From Jeotgalibacillus sp. R-1-5s-1 (GTDB taxonomy: Bacteria; Bacillota; Bacilli; Bacillales; Jeotgalibacillaceae), in contig NZ_SORW01000053.1 of assembly GCF_004405105.1 (NCBI RefSeq), positions 132,870 through 196,869 of the forward strand: 64,000 nucleotides of DNA. Reading direction: 5' to 3'. Made by a program: the position numbers and the translations under genes. Below, piece by piece: positions 19,205 through 29,596 of the stretch (the first letter of the stretch is position 1; each line of letters starts with the position of its first letter). The notes beneath the pieces are model-generated. The model made no database searches. It was not told the DNA's origin and saw only the letters and a program-made list of their open reading frames with translations.

Positions 19205-20515
19205 TTAATTAACTTCTCTCACAACAATTCTTGAACCTTCAACTTTTACGACTTTTACATCCTTATCCTTATCGATGTAACTGCCTTCCGATACGGCATC
19301 TATGCGTTCATCTGCAATAATGATTGTACCGGATGGTCTGAGGGCTGTTCTCGTTTTACCAATCTGACCGATCAGTTCATGACGGTTCACATTGGAAACG
19401 TAGCCGCTGTCAGTACTCGTTGAATCACTTAAAATAATTTTCTTTAACAGGTGAAGGTTTTTCCCTAAAAATTTCACCATAATCACCATCCCAATCACTC
19501 CGGCAAGTATTGCGATAGAAAGAGCGATACCCATATACACAATACTGTTACCGGCAAGTAAGATACTTGCAATAACCGCTGCTATCCCTGCTATTCCAAG
19601 GATTCCACCGGGGACAAAGAACTCTGCAATAATCAGGGCAATCCCGATCAGCAGTAAAATGACGACCTCAAGACCGGCCAGTCCTGCAACTAGATGTCCA
19701 AAGAAAAACATCATCAACGCTACAAATCCCATGGTGCCTGCAACGCCAAAGCCCGGTGAATAAAGCTCTACCACCAGTCCAATACTTGCAATGGACAACA
19801 GGATCGGTACGACAATTGGATTGGTTATGAACCGGGCAACATTCTCAAGGAATGTAGGTTCCAAATTAATTACTTCCGCATCCTCATACCCAAGCGCGGT
19901 CAATAAATCATCAATGCTATTAACCGTACCTTCTGAATATTCAACTTCTTCAGCAACTGAAGGCGTCAATGTTAGAAGCTCGCCATCTTCTACAATACCA
20001 GGAATCGCCACGGATGAGTCTACCATTGCTGCAGCGATTTCAGGATCCTTGCCGGCATTGACCGCGGCATTTGTCATCGCGGCAAGCCAATTGCTCTGAG
20101 CCTTAAGGTCAGCGTCACCACCAGAAGATGTGATCACCGCTGCAGCACCCATTTTTCCGTTATCAGAAAAAAATATTTTGTCTGCATTTAAAGCGATATA
20201 TGCCCCTGCTGAAATGGCGTTCGGATTGACGTAGGCAATAATTTCAAGATCAGTATCAGAAAAAATTTCTCCTATATCCTCTGCGGCGTCCACAAGCCCA
20301 CCTGGCGTATCAAGCTCAAATACAATTGTTTCTGCACCGCTTTCTTCTGCTTCATTGATGGTTCTTTGCAGAAATGAAGCAAGCCCCCGTTCCACCTCGT
20401 TTTCAATCGGTGCCACAAAAACGGTACGACCGGATGCTGAGGCAGGATGAACAAAAGAAATAAGCGAGAAGATGACTGCAGCAGCTAAAAGCAGTACAAC
20501 TCCTTTACGAATCAC
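19205..20515 (-). CDS. nfeD: NfeD-family membrane protease (YqeZ)
   Basis: Long NfeD protein of 436 residues paired with flotillin. It has a signal peptide (about 1-27), a ClpP-class serine protease domain including VFELDTPGGLVDAAEDI and a GKMGAAAVIT stretch, then four to five membrane helices (about 230-345), and a C-terminal OB-fold NfeD domain (about 375-436). Translation starts at GTG with AAAGGGGG upstream. The first gene of the nfeD-floA operon, it follows a near-perfect sigma-W promoter. In B. subtilis this operon protects against membrane-active compounds. Confidence 0.94.
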   Translation of the reverse strand: MIRKGVVLLLAAAVIFSLISFVHPASASGRTVFVAPIENEVERGLASFLQRTINEAEESGAETIVFELDTPGGLVDAAEDIGEIFSDTDLEIIAYVNPNAISAGAYIALNADKIFFSDNGKMGAAAVITSSGGDADLKAQSNWLAAMTNAAVNAGKDPEIAAAMVDSSVAIPGIVEDGELLTLTPSVAEEVEYSEGTVNSIDDLLTALGYEDAEVINLEPTFLENVARFITNPIVVPILLSIASIGLVVELYSPGFGVAGTMGFVALMMFFFGHLVAGLAGLEVVILLLIGIALIIAEFFVPGGILGIAGIAAVIASILLAGNSIVYMGIALSIAILAGVIGMVIMVKFLGKNLHLLKKIILSDSTSTDSGYVSNVNRHELIGQIGKTRTALRPSGTIIIADERIDAVSEGSYIDKDKDVKVVKVEGSRIVVREVN

Positions 20516-20552
20516 TGAGATCCCCCTTTCCCTAAAATATAGCTTTGACTTG

Positions 20553-20580
20553 TATACGTATGTACTTTAAAAAAGTTTCA
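20553..20580 (-). promoter_or_regulatory. Sigma-W (ECF) promoter of the nfeD-floA operon
   Basis: On the minus strand TGAAAC (20575-20580) is separated by exactly 16 nt from CGTATA (20553-20558), the canonical sigma-W pattern. The B. subtilis counterpart yqeZ-yqfA-yqfB is a known sigma-W operon. The distance to the GTG start of nfeD is suitable. Confidence 0.9.
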
Positions 20581-20582
20581 AA

Positions 20583-20697
20583 AAAACTGATTCTTATTAC
20601 ATTTTGTGCAGATCGGATAAAAATAATCAAGCCGCGACATGTTTTGTCGCGGCTTGATTTGTGTACCGAACTGATTCATGTAATAAAAATCAGTTTT
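20583..20697. repeat. 115-nt compound inverted repeat with embedded terminator
   Basis: Outer arms at 20583-20600 and 20680-20697 pair in 17 of 18 positions. Middle arms cagatcgg (20609-20616) and ccgaactg (20666-20673) pair in 7 of 8. An inner perfect 15-bp hairpin (20625-20639 with 20645-20659) has a TGTTT loop. The inner hairpin with its flanking T-rich sequence is the yqeY terminator. The outer arms overlap the yqeY stop codon on one side and abut the sigma-W promoter on the other. Confidence 0.8.
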
Positions 20698-21142
20698 ATG
20701 ATAAGTGCTGAAGAACCTTTTTATTAACAAGCGCTCCATCAGCTTTACCTTTAACTTTCGGCATAATTGCACTCATTACCTTGCCCATATCAGCTTTAGA
20801 GGAAGCATCCGTCTCTTTGATCGTCTCGATGACAACAGATTCAAGCTCTTCTTCTGTTAACTGCTTTGGCATATAGGTTTCAAGCAGGGCGATTTCTTGC
20901 TGAAGCTTTTCAGTCAGATCATCTCTGCCAGCAGCTTGAAACTCCTGAGCGGAATCTCTTCGCTGTTTGAGTTCACGGCTCAACACAGTAAGCTCCTCTT
21001 CCTCAGTCAGTTCCTGACGATTCAGTCTGTAGCCTTCATTCTGAAGAGCAGACTTCACCATACGGATGACGGAAAGACGATCTTTTTCTTTGTTTTTCAT
21101 AGCCGTTTTCATATCCTGATTAAGCTGATTGACTAAACTCAC
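20696..21142 (-). CDS. yqeY: GatB/YqeY domain protein
   Basis: A 148-residue cytosolic protein with the same fold as the tRNA-interacting C-terminal domain of GatB; its role in Bacilli is not defined. Family markers [13 protein letters not shown] near 30, [14 protein letters not shown], and the C-terminal [24 protein letters not shown] are all present. I start at the GTG at 21142 because it aligns with the B. subtilis start and AAGGTG lies 6 nt upstream. The frame up to 21151 adds three residues. It is cotranscribed with rpsU, 23 nt upstream. Confidence 0.92.
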   Translation of the reverse strand: MSLVNQLNQDMKTAMKNKEKDRLSVIRMVKSALQNEGYRLNRQELTEEEELTVLSRELKQRRDSAQEFQAAGRDDLTEKLQQEIALLETYMPKQLTEEELESVVIETIKETDASSKADMGKVMSAIMPKVKGKADGALVNKKVLQHLS

Positions 21143-21165
21143 TTCATGCACCTTCTATTCCTATA

Positions 21166-21339
21166 TTAGAACTTGCGCTTTCTTGCAGCTTCAGACTTTT
21201 TCTTACGCTTTACGCTTGGCTTCTCATAAAATTCACGCTTTCTGAACTCCTGAAGAGTACCAGCCTTTGATGTAGTCTTTTTAAAGCGGCGAAGAGCATC
21301 TTCGAGTGATTCGTTTTTGCGAACGACCGTTTTTGACAT
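21166..21339 (-). CDS. rpsU: 30S ribosomal protein S21
   Basis: Small basic protein of 57 residues near the mRNA exit and anti-Shine-Dalgarno region of the 30S subunit. The sequence [19 protein letters not shown] matches the family from the first residue, and the C-terminus is the usual lysine/arginine-rich tail. The start at 21339 is set by GGAGGGAGGG upstream; the frame to 21363 is artefactual. It is the first gene of the rpsU-yqeY operon, driven by the promoter at 21474-21502. Confidence 0.97.
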   Translation of the reverse strand: MSKTVVRKNESLEDALRRFKKTTSKAGTLQEFRKREFYEKPSVKRKKKSEAARKRKF

Positions 21340-21473
21340 CTCTAATTCCCTCCCTCCGAACACACTACGCTTACATATTCAGGCAAAGAGAATAATAATA
21401 TATTATTCTTCATTGCATGCAGTAAGATAGGGATACTTACTGGCATTCATGGGAATTCCCATGTACTTATACA

Positions 21474-21502
21474 GTATAATATAACAATTTCCACCGGTCA
21501 AC
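21474..21502 (-). promoter_or_regulatory. Sigma-A promoter of rpsU-yqeY with downstream palindrome
   Basis: The minus strand reads TTGACC-N17-TATACT, a strong sigma-A promoter. Immediately downstream, overlapping the expected transcript 5' end, is a perfect 16-bp palindrome catgggaattcccatg at 21448-21463. It could be an operator or a 5' end-protecting hairpin. Confidence 0.75.
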
Positions 21503-21525
21503 ACCCATTCAGAAGATTCAGCATG

Positions 21526-21567
21526 AAAAAACCTCCTGACAGAAAAGGCATCTGAAAGGAGGTTTTT
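21526..21567 (-). terminator. Terminator of deoC
   Basis: AAAAACCTCCT pairs with AGGAGGTTTTT around a TTCAGATGCCTTTTCTGTC-type loop, with six T following on the minus strand. It lies 10 nt after the deoC stop. Confidence 0.85.
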
Positions 21568-21576
21568 AAATTGTGT

Positions 21577-22245
21577 TTAGTAGTCGCTGTCTGCAACCTG
21601 TCCCTGAACGATCTGAATACCAGAGCTTGCTCCGATACGTGTTGCTCCCGCTTCGATCATTGCCTTTGCATCTTCAGCAGAGCGCACACCGCCTGAGGCT
21701 TTCACACCGAGATCCGGCCCTACTGTTTTACGCATTAAAGCGATATCCTCAGGTGTTGCACCGCCCCCATTAAATCCGGTAGACGTTTTAACGTAGTCAG
21801 CACCTGCTTCAACTGAAAGCTCACATGCTTTTACTTTTTCTTCTTCAGTTAAAAGTGATGTTTCGATAATAACTTTTGTTAATGCTTTACCTTTAGCAGC
21901 TGCTGTGACAGCCTGAATGTCTGTCTTCACTGTCTCAGTATCTCCGCTTTTAAGTGCGCCAATATTGATGACCATGTCAACTTCAGTTGCTCCGTCTTCA
22001 ATCGCCTGCTTCGTTTCAAATGCTTTTGTTTCAGAAGCAGATGCTCCAAGAGGGAATCCGATAACTGTACAAACTTTCACATCAGTTCCTGAAAGCAATT
22101 CACTTGAAAGCTTTACCCATGCAGGATTTACGCATACAGACATAAAGCCGTGTTCTGCAGCTTCTTCACAAAGCTTTGTGATTTGTTCCTTTGTTGCTTC
22201 TGGTTTTAGTAATGTATGATCGATCATTTTTGCGATAGATGTCAT
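21577..22245 (-). CDS. deoC: Deoxyribose-phosphate aldolase
   Basis: Class I aldolase that splits 2-deoxyribose-5-phosphate into glyceraldehyde-3-phosphate and acetaldehyde in deoxynucleoside catabolism. The 222-residue TIM barrel has the Schiff-base lysine in YVKTSTGF near residue 152 and the catalytic [12 protein letters not shown] near 182. It is placed here as a single gene between rpsU and mtaB, without the usual partners (nupC, pdp). No operator could be identified. The upstream 130 bases hold a 21-bp repeat array. Confidence 0.96.
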   Translation of the reverse strand: MTSIAKMIDHTLLKPEATKEQITKLCEEAAEHGFMSVCVNPAWVKLSSELLSGTDVKVCTVIGFPLGASASETKAFETKQAIEDGATEVDMVINIGALKSGDTETVKTDIQAVTAAAKGKALTKVIIETSLLTEEEKVKACELSVEAGADYVKTSTGFNGGGATPEDIALMRKTVGPDLGVKASGGVRSAEDAKAMIEAGATRIGASSGIQIVQGQVADSDY

Positions 22246-22384
22246 GATTAAGTCTCCTTTTTGTCAGATGTACGTACCTATTCTAACATTAATCATGAGG
22301 AAGCGCTATTTTTTCTTTCTGGTGGAGGATGTTATTTGAATTTGATGATTTTAGTGTTCGTTGTGATTGGGATGGTGGAACCGG

Positions 22385-22505
22385 TTCGTCAGGTTACCAT
22401 GGGAATTCGTGAGTTTCGGCCATGACTTTGTGAGGTTAGACGCGGAGTTCGTCAGGTTAGGCGGTGAGTTTGTGAGTTTAGACTGGAATTTGTGAATTCA
22501 GTGAC
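22385..22505 (+). repeat. Array of six 21-bp imperfect tandem repeats
   Basis: Units starting at 22385, 22406, 22427, 22448, 22469 and 22489 share the consensus TTYGTSAGGTTA. The first four spacings are exactly 21 bp and the last is 20 bp. In one frame the array reads as heptapeptides of the type FVRLxxE/FVSLDxx between a TGA at 22364 and a TGA at about 22491. I see no ribosome-binding site, so coding use is doubtful. The rest of 22246-22384 and 22506-22589 holds nothing I can support. Confidence 0.8.
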
Positions 22506-22589
22506 TTTTGAATCAGAAGCTTCCATCCTCAACACAGCGCAGACGCCAACACGAACGATTGACCTGGCACAGTTTGCACAATAAATACC

Positions 22590-22622
22590 AAAAGGGTGAG
22601 ACACAAATATGTCCCACCCTTT
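22590..22622. terminator. Terminator of mtaB
   Basis: AAAAGGGTGAGACA pairs with TGTCCCACCCTTTT around a CAAATA loop (one mismatch). On the minus strand it is followed by TTTTGGTATTTATT, and it lies 11 nt after the mtaB stop. Confidence 0.8.
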
Positions 22623-22632
22623 CATCTAATGG

Positions 22633-23973
22633 TTATACCGGCATATGCTCATCCGCCATCACCCGGACAAACTCGCCTTTATTATATGGATAACCCGACT
22701 CCGTAATTTTCACTTTGACAAGCTTACCAACCATTTCCTCATTGGCAGGAAAAATCACTTTGAGATAGTTATCTGTATACCCTACGTAAAGTGAACCTGT
22801 TGGATCTTCTTTATATTGTTCTTCAGGAATGACTTCAAGTACTTCGTCCTGATAATCAGACGCGTATTCCTTGGCAAGTTGATCTGAAAGAGAAATCAGG
22901 CGGTGAACCCGCTCGTTTTTCACTTCCTCGTCAACCTGGTCATCCATTCTTGCTGCCGGTGTGCCTGTACGTTTAGAGTATGGGAATACGTGCAGCTCTG
23001 AGAATTTCTGTTCCTGAATGAAACGGTAGGTTTCCATGAATTCTTCTTCCGTTTCACCTGGGAATCCAACGATGACATCAGATGTAACTGCCAGTCCCGG
23101 AAGTGCTTTCTTGAGCTTTTCAAGACGCTCTGCGAAAAATTCCATCGTATATTTTCTTCTCATCCGTTTCAGAACTGTGTTTGATCCGGATTGCAACGGA
23201 ATGTGGAGGTGTCTTACGACCATGTTGGATCGGTCGATGACATCGATTACTTCGTCTGTCAGCTGGCTGGCCTCGATTGAAGAAATCCGGATTCGCTTAA
23301 GGCCTTTGACACGTGCTTCAAGGTCTGTCAGCAGCATCGCAAGATTATAATCCTTCATATCTTCACCGTAACCACCAGTATGGATACCTGTCAGAACAAT
23401 TTCTTTGTAGCCTGCATCAACAAGCTGCTGTGCCTGTTTGATGACTTCTTCAGGGTCACGTGAACGCATAAGGCCGCGCGCCCATGGAATGATGCAGAAC
23501 GTACAGAAGTTGTTGCAGCCTTCCTGAATTTTCAGAGAAGCTCTCGTACGATCTGTAAACGCAGGCACATCAAGCTCTTCGTACGTGCGGTTTTTCATAA
23601 TGTTCGTTACGCCGTTGATCGGCTGGCGCTCTTCGCGGTACTGATCAATGTAATCGAGCATTTTTGTGCGGTCCTGTGTTCCGACTACGATGTCAACTCC
23701 CGGGATCGCCATAATTTCTGCAGGAGAAGTCTGTGCATAACAGCCTGTAACACAAATCACGGCATCAGGATTTTTTCTGATCGCTCTTCTGATCACCTGA
23801 CGGCTTTTTTTATCTCCTGTATTTGTAACGGTACACGTGTTAATTACATAAACGTCAGACGTTTGTTCATAGTCAACGCGCTCATAGCCATTTGACTTGA
23901 AAAGCTGCCAAATCGCTTCTGTTTCATAATGGTTCACCTTACAGCCCAATGTATGAAATGCGACTGTTGCCAT
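22633..23973 (-). CDS. mtaB: tRNA t6A37 methylthiotransferase MtaB
   Basis: Radical-SAM enzyme that adds a methylthio group to t6A37, giving ms2t6A in tRNAs that read ANN codons. The 446-residue protein has an N-terminal MTTase domain with three cysteines (TLGCKVN, NTCTVTNTG, CVTGCYAQ), the radical-SAM CNNFCTFC cluster near residue 150, and a C-terminal TRAM domain. I start at the ATG at 23973 because GAGGTG lies 6 nt before it and the B. subtilis protein starts MATVAFHTLG. It follows rsmE with 5 nt between stop and start. The downstream yqeW of B. subtilis is missing. Confidence 0.97.
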   Translation of the reverse strand: MATVAFHTLGCKVNHYETEAIWQLFKSNGYERVDYEQTSDVYVINTCTVTNTGDKKSRQVIRRAIRKNPDAVICVTGCYAQTSPAEIMAIPGVDIVVGTQDRTKMLDYIDQYREERQPINGVTNIMKNRTYEELDVPAFTDRTRASLKIQEGCNNFCTFCIIPWARGLMRSRDPEEVIKQAQQLVDAGYKEIVLTGIHTGGYGEDMKDYNLAMLLTDLEARVKGLKRIRISSIEASQLTDEVIDVIDRSNMVVRHLHIPLQSGSNTVLKRMRRKYTMEFFAERLEKLKKALPGLAVTSDVIVGFPGETEEEFMETYRFIQEQKFSELHVFPYSKRTGTPAARMDDQVDEEVKNERVHRLISLSDQLAKEYASDYQDEVLEVIPEEQYKEDPTGSLYVGYTDNYLKVIFPANEEMVGKLVKVKITESGYPYNKGEFVRVMADEHMPV

Positions 23974-23978
23974 TTTGT

Positions 23979-24731
23979 TCACCTCATTAATTCATAATGG
24001 TACGAAATCGCTGCCAGCGCATAGAGCGGAGCGGTTTCCGTACGTAAAATCCGCGGACCAAAGCCGCAGCTGACAGCCTGATGTTGTTCAAGGATGTCTA
24101 TTTCCTTTTCTGACAATCCGCCTTCCGGTCCCACAATAACAAGGAGCTTACTACCCTCCGGTAAGCGGGAAAGGACTGAAGAAAAGTTCGATTTTTCTCC
24201 TGATTTTGCCTGTTCTTCATAAGCTGTAATGACGGCATCATAGTTTGAAAATGATTCGACCAGGTCATGAAAGCTGACTGGCGTTGCAATGTCGGGAATC
24301 ACCGTTCGATGACTCTGTTCAGCTGCTTCCCTCGCAATTTTCTGCCAGCGATCCGTTTTCTTCTGTCCCTTTTTATCATCCCATTTTACAATGGAGCGGT
24401 CTGCTTTAAAAGGTATCATGCGTGAAAAGCCAAGTTCAGTCGCTTTTTGGATGACGAGTTCAAGCTTATCGCCTTTCGGCAAACCCTGGGCAATCGTTAC
24501 ATGAATCGGCAGCTCAGGCGTTTGATCCAGCTTTTCTTCTGCAATTGCCTCAACATCTGTCTCACCTGAATCAGTGATGACGGATCGATAGGCGGTTTGA
24601 TCTTTAAATACAGCTATGAATGAATCCCCTGCTTTCATTCTCATGACGCGGGTCATATGTCTCGCATCATCGCCACTCAAGGTAAATCGTTTATCTTCAG
24701 GACAGAGAATATCTGTAAAGTATCGTTGCAT
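23979..24731 (-). CDS. rsmE: 16S rRNA m3U1498 methyltransferase RsmE
   Basis: SPOUT-class methyltransferase that N3-methylates U1498 of 16S rRNA. The 250-residue protein has an N-terminal PUA-like domain (HMTRVMRMKAGD) and a C-terminal SPOUT domain with the SAM knot motif LLVIVGPEGGLSEKEID near 192 and GPRILRTETAPLYAL near 228. It is 6 nt from prmA and follows the dnaJ-prmA-rsmE-mtaB order of other Bacillales, so it is likely transcribed at low level as the tail of the dnaK operon. Confidence 0.96.
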   Translation of the reverse strand: MQRYFTDILCPEDKRFTLSGDDARHMTRVMRMKAGDSFIAVFKDQTAYRSVITDSGETDVEAIAEEKLDQTPELPIHVTIAQGLPKGDKLELVIQKATELGFSRMIPFKADRSIVKWDDKKGQKKTDRWQKIAREAAEQSHRTVIPDIATPVSFHDLVESFSNYDAVITAYEEQAKSGEKSNFSSVLSRLPEGSKLLVIVGPEGGLSEKEIDILEQHQAVSCGFGPRILRTETAPLYALAAISYHYELMR

Positions 24732-24737
24732 AGCTGA

Positions 24738-25682
24738 TCACTCTTTCGGCTTTTTAGCGATGATCGCTACCCAGTCTTCCATTGACAGCACTTCTTCAAT
24801 GGCAAACCCTGACTGGATAAGAGCATCTTTCACCATTTCTTTTTTCTGTTTGATAATGCCGGAAGTAATAAATGTACCGCCTTCAGCTGTCAGCTTAAAA
24901 GCATCATCGGTAAACGTTAAAATGACTTCTGCAAGAATGTTGGCAACGATGACTTCGTATGTTTCCTGCAGCTGGTCCAAGAGGTTGCCCTGCTGAACGG
25001 TCACAATGTTCTCCACTTTGTTTAATTCAACATTTTCTTTTGCTGCTCTGACCGCGACTTCATCAAGATCAAGTGCCAGCACTTTATCGGCTTTTAAAAG
25101 TGCAGCTGCAATACTTAATACACCGGACCCTGTGCCAACATCGATGACAGAATCCCCCTCTTTAACGGTGCGTTCTAGTGCCTGAATGCACATCACGGTT
25201 GTCGGGTGTGTCCCTGTACCGAAAGCCATTCCCGGGTCGAGTTCAATAATCAGTTCATCGCTTGAGACTCTTTCGTAATCTTCCCACGTCGGGACAATGG
25301 TAAAAGTGGAGGAAATCTTGACAGGGTTATAATATTTTTTCCACGCAGTTGCCCATTCCTCTTCATTGACTTCACTGATTTCGACCTTGTTGGCACCGAT
25401 ATCAATATCAAACGAGACAAGATTGCTGACTTCCTGTTTGATTCCATCGACTGTTTCAGCAAGAAAGCTGTTGACCGGCAGATAAGCCTTTACAATAACG
25501 CCGCTGTCAGGGTAATCATCGGGATTTAAATCGTAAATTTCACCGAACTGATCTTCACGTTCTTTGTGAAGTTCCTTCGGATCCTCAATGACGACTCCGC
25601 TTGCACCTGATTCATGCAGGATATTGGAAATTGGCTCTATTGCCTCATTTGTTGTGTGAATACTAATTTCTGACCACTTCAT
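24738..25682 (-). CDS. prmA: Ribosomal protein L11 methyltransferase PrmA
   Basis: SAM-dependent enzyme that trimethylates ribosomal protein L11. The 314-residue protein has an N-terminal substrate-recognition domain (to about 115), a linker, and a Rossmann-type methyltransferase domain with [18 protein letters not shown] near 180 and NILAEVI near 246. The family motif [14 protein letters not shown] near 150 is intact. GGAG precedes the ATG. It is 90 nt downstream of dnaJ with no terminator evident, consistent with the B. subtilis dnaK operon, where it is yqeT. Confidence 0.96.
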   Translation of the reverse strand: MKWSEISIHTTNEAIEPISNILHESGASGVVIEDPKELHKEREDQFGEIYDLNPDDYPDSGVIVKAYLPVNSFLAETVDGIKQEVSNLVSFDIDIGANKVEISEVNEEEWATAWKKYYNPVKISSTFTIVPTWEDYERVSSDELIIELDPGMAFGTGTHPTTVMCIQALERTVKEGDSVIDVGTGSGVLSIAAALLKADKVLALDLDEVAVRAAKENVELNKVENIVTVQQGNLLDQLQETYEVIVANILAEVILTFTDDAFKLTAEGGTFITSGIIKQKKEMVKDALIQSGFAIEEVLSMEDWVAIIAKKPKE

Positions 25683-25772
25683 CAGACCAGCTCCATTTCA
25701 TGTTTAACCGTATCATGTCATATATGTACCCGCATTCCTGTTAAAGTCATGCGGGTCATGTATTGTTTTTGA

Positions 25773-26891
25773 TCAGTCGCCTTTAAATGCGCGTTTTACT
25801 TTATCAAAGAAATTATCATGCTGTTCATCCGGTACATCTCCGCTTACTTCAGCAAATTCACGAAGGAGTGACTTTTGTTTGTCTGTCAGCTTTTTCGGAG
25901 TAATGACTTTAACCCGGATATGCTGATCCCCTGTACCATAGCCGTGAACATTTTTGACACCTTTTCCTTTTAATCTGAATGCTGTCCCTGATTGTGTTCC
26001 TGCAGGAAGCTTCCATTTCACCTTGCCGTGAACAGTCGGTACTTCAAGCTCATCTCCAAGTGCTGCCTGAACAAATGTGATTGGCATATCAAGGAAGATA
26101 TCATCACCTTCACGCTCAAAGATCTCATGCGGACGCACGCGGAATACAACATAAAGGTCTCCAGGAGGACCACCGTTAAAGCCCGGCTCACCCTGACCTG
26201 CCACTCTCATCTGCTGACCATCGTCTACTCCGGCAGGAATTTTCACGTGGATTTTTTTGCGTTTCTTCACTTTTCCATTTCCACCACACGTGGTGCACTT
26301 GTCTTTTACAAGCTTTCCGGAGCCTTCACAATGATGGCAGACACGACGGTTCACAATACGGCCAAACGGCGTCTGCTGCTCTACATTGAGCTGGCCTGAC
26401 CCCTTACAATGATGACACGTTTCAGGTTTCGTTCCGGGCTTCGCGCCATCACCGCCGCAAGTTTCACACGTCTCTTCTTTTGGAATTTCGATATCCGTTT
26501 CTTTACCGAAAACCGCTTCCTCAAATTTAATCGTCATGGTGTACTGCAGGTCATTACCCTGGCGTGGTGCATTCGGGTCACGGCGTCTCCCGCCTCCACC
26601 GAAAAATGAACTGAATATATCTTCAAATCCGCCAAAGCCGTCGAAGCCTGCTCCGCCGCCGAAGCCCTGGTTCGGATCTGTATGACCAAATTGATCGTAG
26701 TGCGCACGCTTCTGATCGTCGCTTAACACTTCGTATGCTTCTTTTACTTCTTTAAATTTTTCATCCGCACCCTCTTCTTTATTAATATCGGGATGATATT
26801 TTTTAGAGAGCTTGCGGTATGCTTTTTTGATTTCTTCTTTGGTTGCTCCTTCTGATAAACCGAGCACCTCATAGTAATCTCGTTTACTCAT
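25773..26891 (-). CDS. dnaJ: Chaperone DnaJ
   Basis: Hsp40 co-chaperone that delivers unfolded clients to DnaK and stimulates its ATPase. The 372-residue protein has a J domain with the HPD motif ([12 protein letters not shown], residues 31-33), a Gly/Phe-rich linker, four CXXCXGXG zinc repeats around 143-205, and the C-terminal client-binding domains. I start at the ATG at 26891, which has GGGGAG 7 nt upstream. The longer frame to 26984 adds a non-homologous cysteine-rich tail that crosses a terminator. It follows dnaK across that terminator, so its expression may be reduced relative to dnaK. Confidence 0.97.
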   Translation of the reverse strand: MSKRDYYEVLGLSEGATKEEIKKAYRKLSKKYHPDINKEEGADEKFKEVKEAYEVLSDDQKRAHYDQFGHTDPNQGFGGGAGFDGFGGFEDIFSSFFGGGGRRRDPNAPRQGNDLQYTMTIKFEEAVFGKETDIEIPKEETCETCGGDGAKPGTKPETCHHCKGSGQLNVEQQTPFGRIVNRRVCHHCEGSGKLVKDKCTTCGGNGKVKKRKKIHVKIPAGVDDGQQMRVAGQGEPGFNGGPPGDLYVVFRVRPHEIFEREGDDIFLDMPITFVQAALGDELEVPTVHGKVKWKLPAGTQSGTAFRLKGKGVKNVHGYGTGDQHIRVKVITPKKLTDKQKSLLREFAEVSGDVPDEQHDNFFDKVKRAFKGD

Positions 26892-26961
26892 TTTTACACT
26901 CCCCGGGTCCTTTAGCATAAAGGTTATTTTATCACTAAATCGCTTCTTTTCGCAATGACAA

Positions 26962-27004
26962 AGAAAAAGCCAAAGCACTGACATCCGTGACTTTGGCTTT
27001 TTCT
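26962..27004 (-). terminator. Terminator between dnaK and dnaJ
   Basis: AGAAAAAGCCAAAG pairs with CTTTGGCTTTTTCT around a TCACGGATGTCAGTG loop, with TTTTTCTTT on the minus strand. Partial termination here would give more dnaK than dnaJ mRNA. Confidence 0.85.
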
Positions 27005-27015
27005 GAGCTCTTTAA

Positions 27016-28851
<1,836 letters not shown>

Positions 28852-28877
28852 TCAGCCTCCTGTTTCAAGTCTTTTCG

Positions 28878-29450
28878 TTATTCGTTCACTTTTACCATTG
28901 AAGGACGAATGACACGATCCTTAAGTTTATATCCCTTTTGAAGTTCCTCTGTAATGATGTTGGATGCGACTCCTTCTTCAGAAGACTGCATGACAGCCTG
29001 GTGAAGATTAGGGTCAAATTCCTGTCCAACAGATTCAATGACTTCTACCCCTTCCTGTTTCAGGGCTTCTAACAGACTCGCATGGACCATTTTCATCCCT
29101 TTAAGAAGAGATTCTGATTCATCATTTGTCACTTCTATGTTAAGCGCGCGTTCAAAGTTGTCGAGTGCAGGAAGAATTCCTGTTACAACATTTTGAGCAC
29201 GGTATTTTTGAAGGGTTTCATTTTCTTTTTGAATACGGCGGCGGTAGTTATCAAAATCAGCACGCAGACGCAGATAGCGGTTTTCAGCTTCCTCCGCCTT
29301 TTCCTGCCAGTTCTCTTCTGCAGCTTCCTGTGTTACTTCTTCGCCTTCTGCTTCAGATTTCACTTCCGCTTCGACCGCCTCAGTTTCAGGCTTTGTCTCT
29401 TCAGCAGTTTCCGTGAATTCCTGACTGTTTTCTTTTTCAGACACACTCAT
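28878..29450 (-). CDS. grpE: Nucleotide exchange factor GrpE
   Basis: Dimeric exchange factor that releases ADP from DnaK and acts as a thermosensor. The 190-residue protein has a long acidic, glutamate-rich N-terminal region (1-55), the coiled-coil dimerisation helix (about 56-105), and the conserved C-terminal beta domain ([11 protein letters not shown] and [16 protein letters not shown]). AAGGAGGTGA is placed ideally before the ATG. It lies between hrcA and dnaK with a hairpin at 29511-29544 separating it from hrcA. Confidence 0.97.
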   Translation of the reverse strand: MSVSEKENSQEFTETAEETKPETEAVEAEVKSEAEGEEVTQEAAEENWQEKAEEAENRYLRLRADFDNYRRRIQKENETLQKYRAQNVVTGILPALDNFERALNIEVTNDESESLLKGMKMVHASLLEALKQEGVEVIESVGQEFDPNLHQAVMQSSEEGVASNIITEELQKGYKLKDRVIRPSMVKVNE

Positions 29451-29510
29451 TCACCTCCTTGAAATACGGTAGTGGTTTTCCCTGTTCACAAACAGCTAAA
29501 CCACATAATG

Positions 29511-29544
29511 AACTGCCGGTAATCAGGTTTTGATACCCGGCAGT
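29511..29544. other. Hairpin between hrcA and grpE
   Basis: AACTGCCGGT pairs with ACC-CGGCAGTT (one bulged C). In B. subtilis the dnaK operon mRNA is cleaved between hrcA and grpE, leaving differing stabilities for the two parts; a hairpin here fits that arrangement. It has T-rich sequence only on the + strand, where no gene is upstream, so I do not call it a terminator. Confidence 0.5.
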
Positions 29545-29596
29545 TTTTTATATAACGGATTGCGGGGGATTTTTCTCCCGAATCTATATAACGGAT

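Noticed and set aside
22385..22505. CRISPR array
   Set aside because: The repeats are contiguous 21-bp tandem units without unique spacers of normal length, and no cas genes are nearby.
22508..22693. Small + strand frame downstream of the 21-bp array
   Set aside because: No ribosome-binding site; overlaps the mtaB terminator and coding end.
26892..26984. N-terminal extension of dnaJ (31 codons)
   Set aside because: It spans the dnaK terminator; the J domain starts at the ATG at 26891 with a good ribosome-binding site.
29511..29544. + strand terminator between grpE and hrcA
   Set aside because: No + strand gene precedes it; better read as an mRNA processing or stability hairpin of the minus-strand operon.
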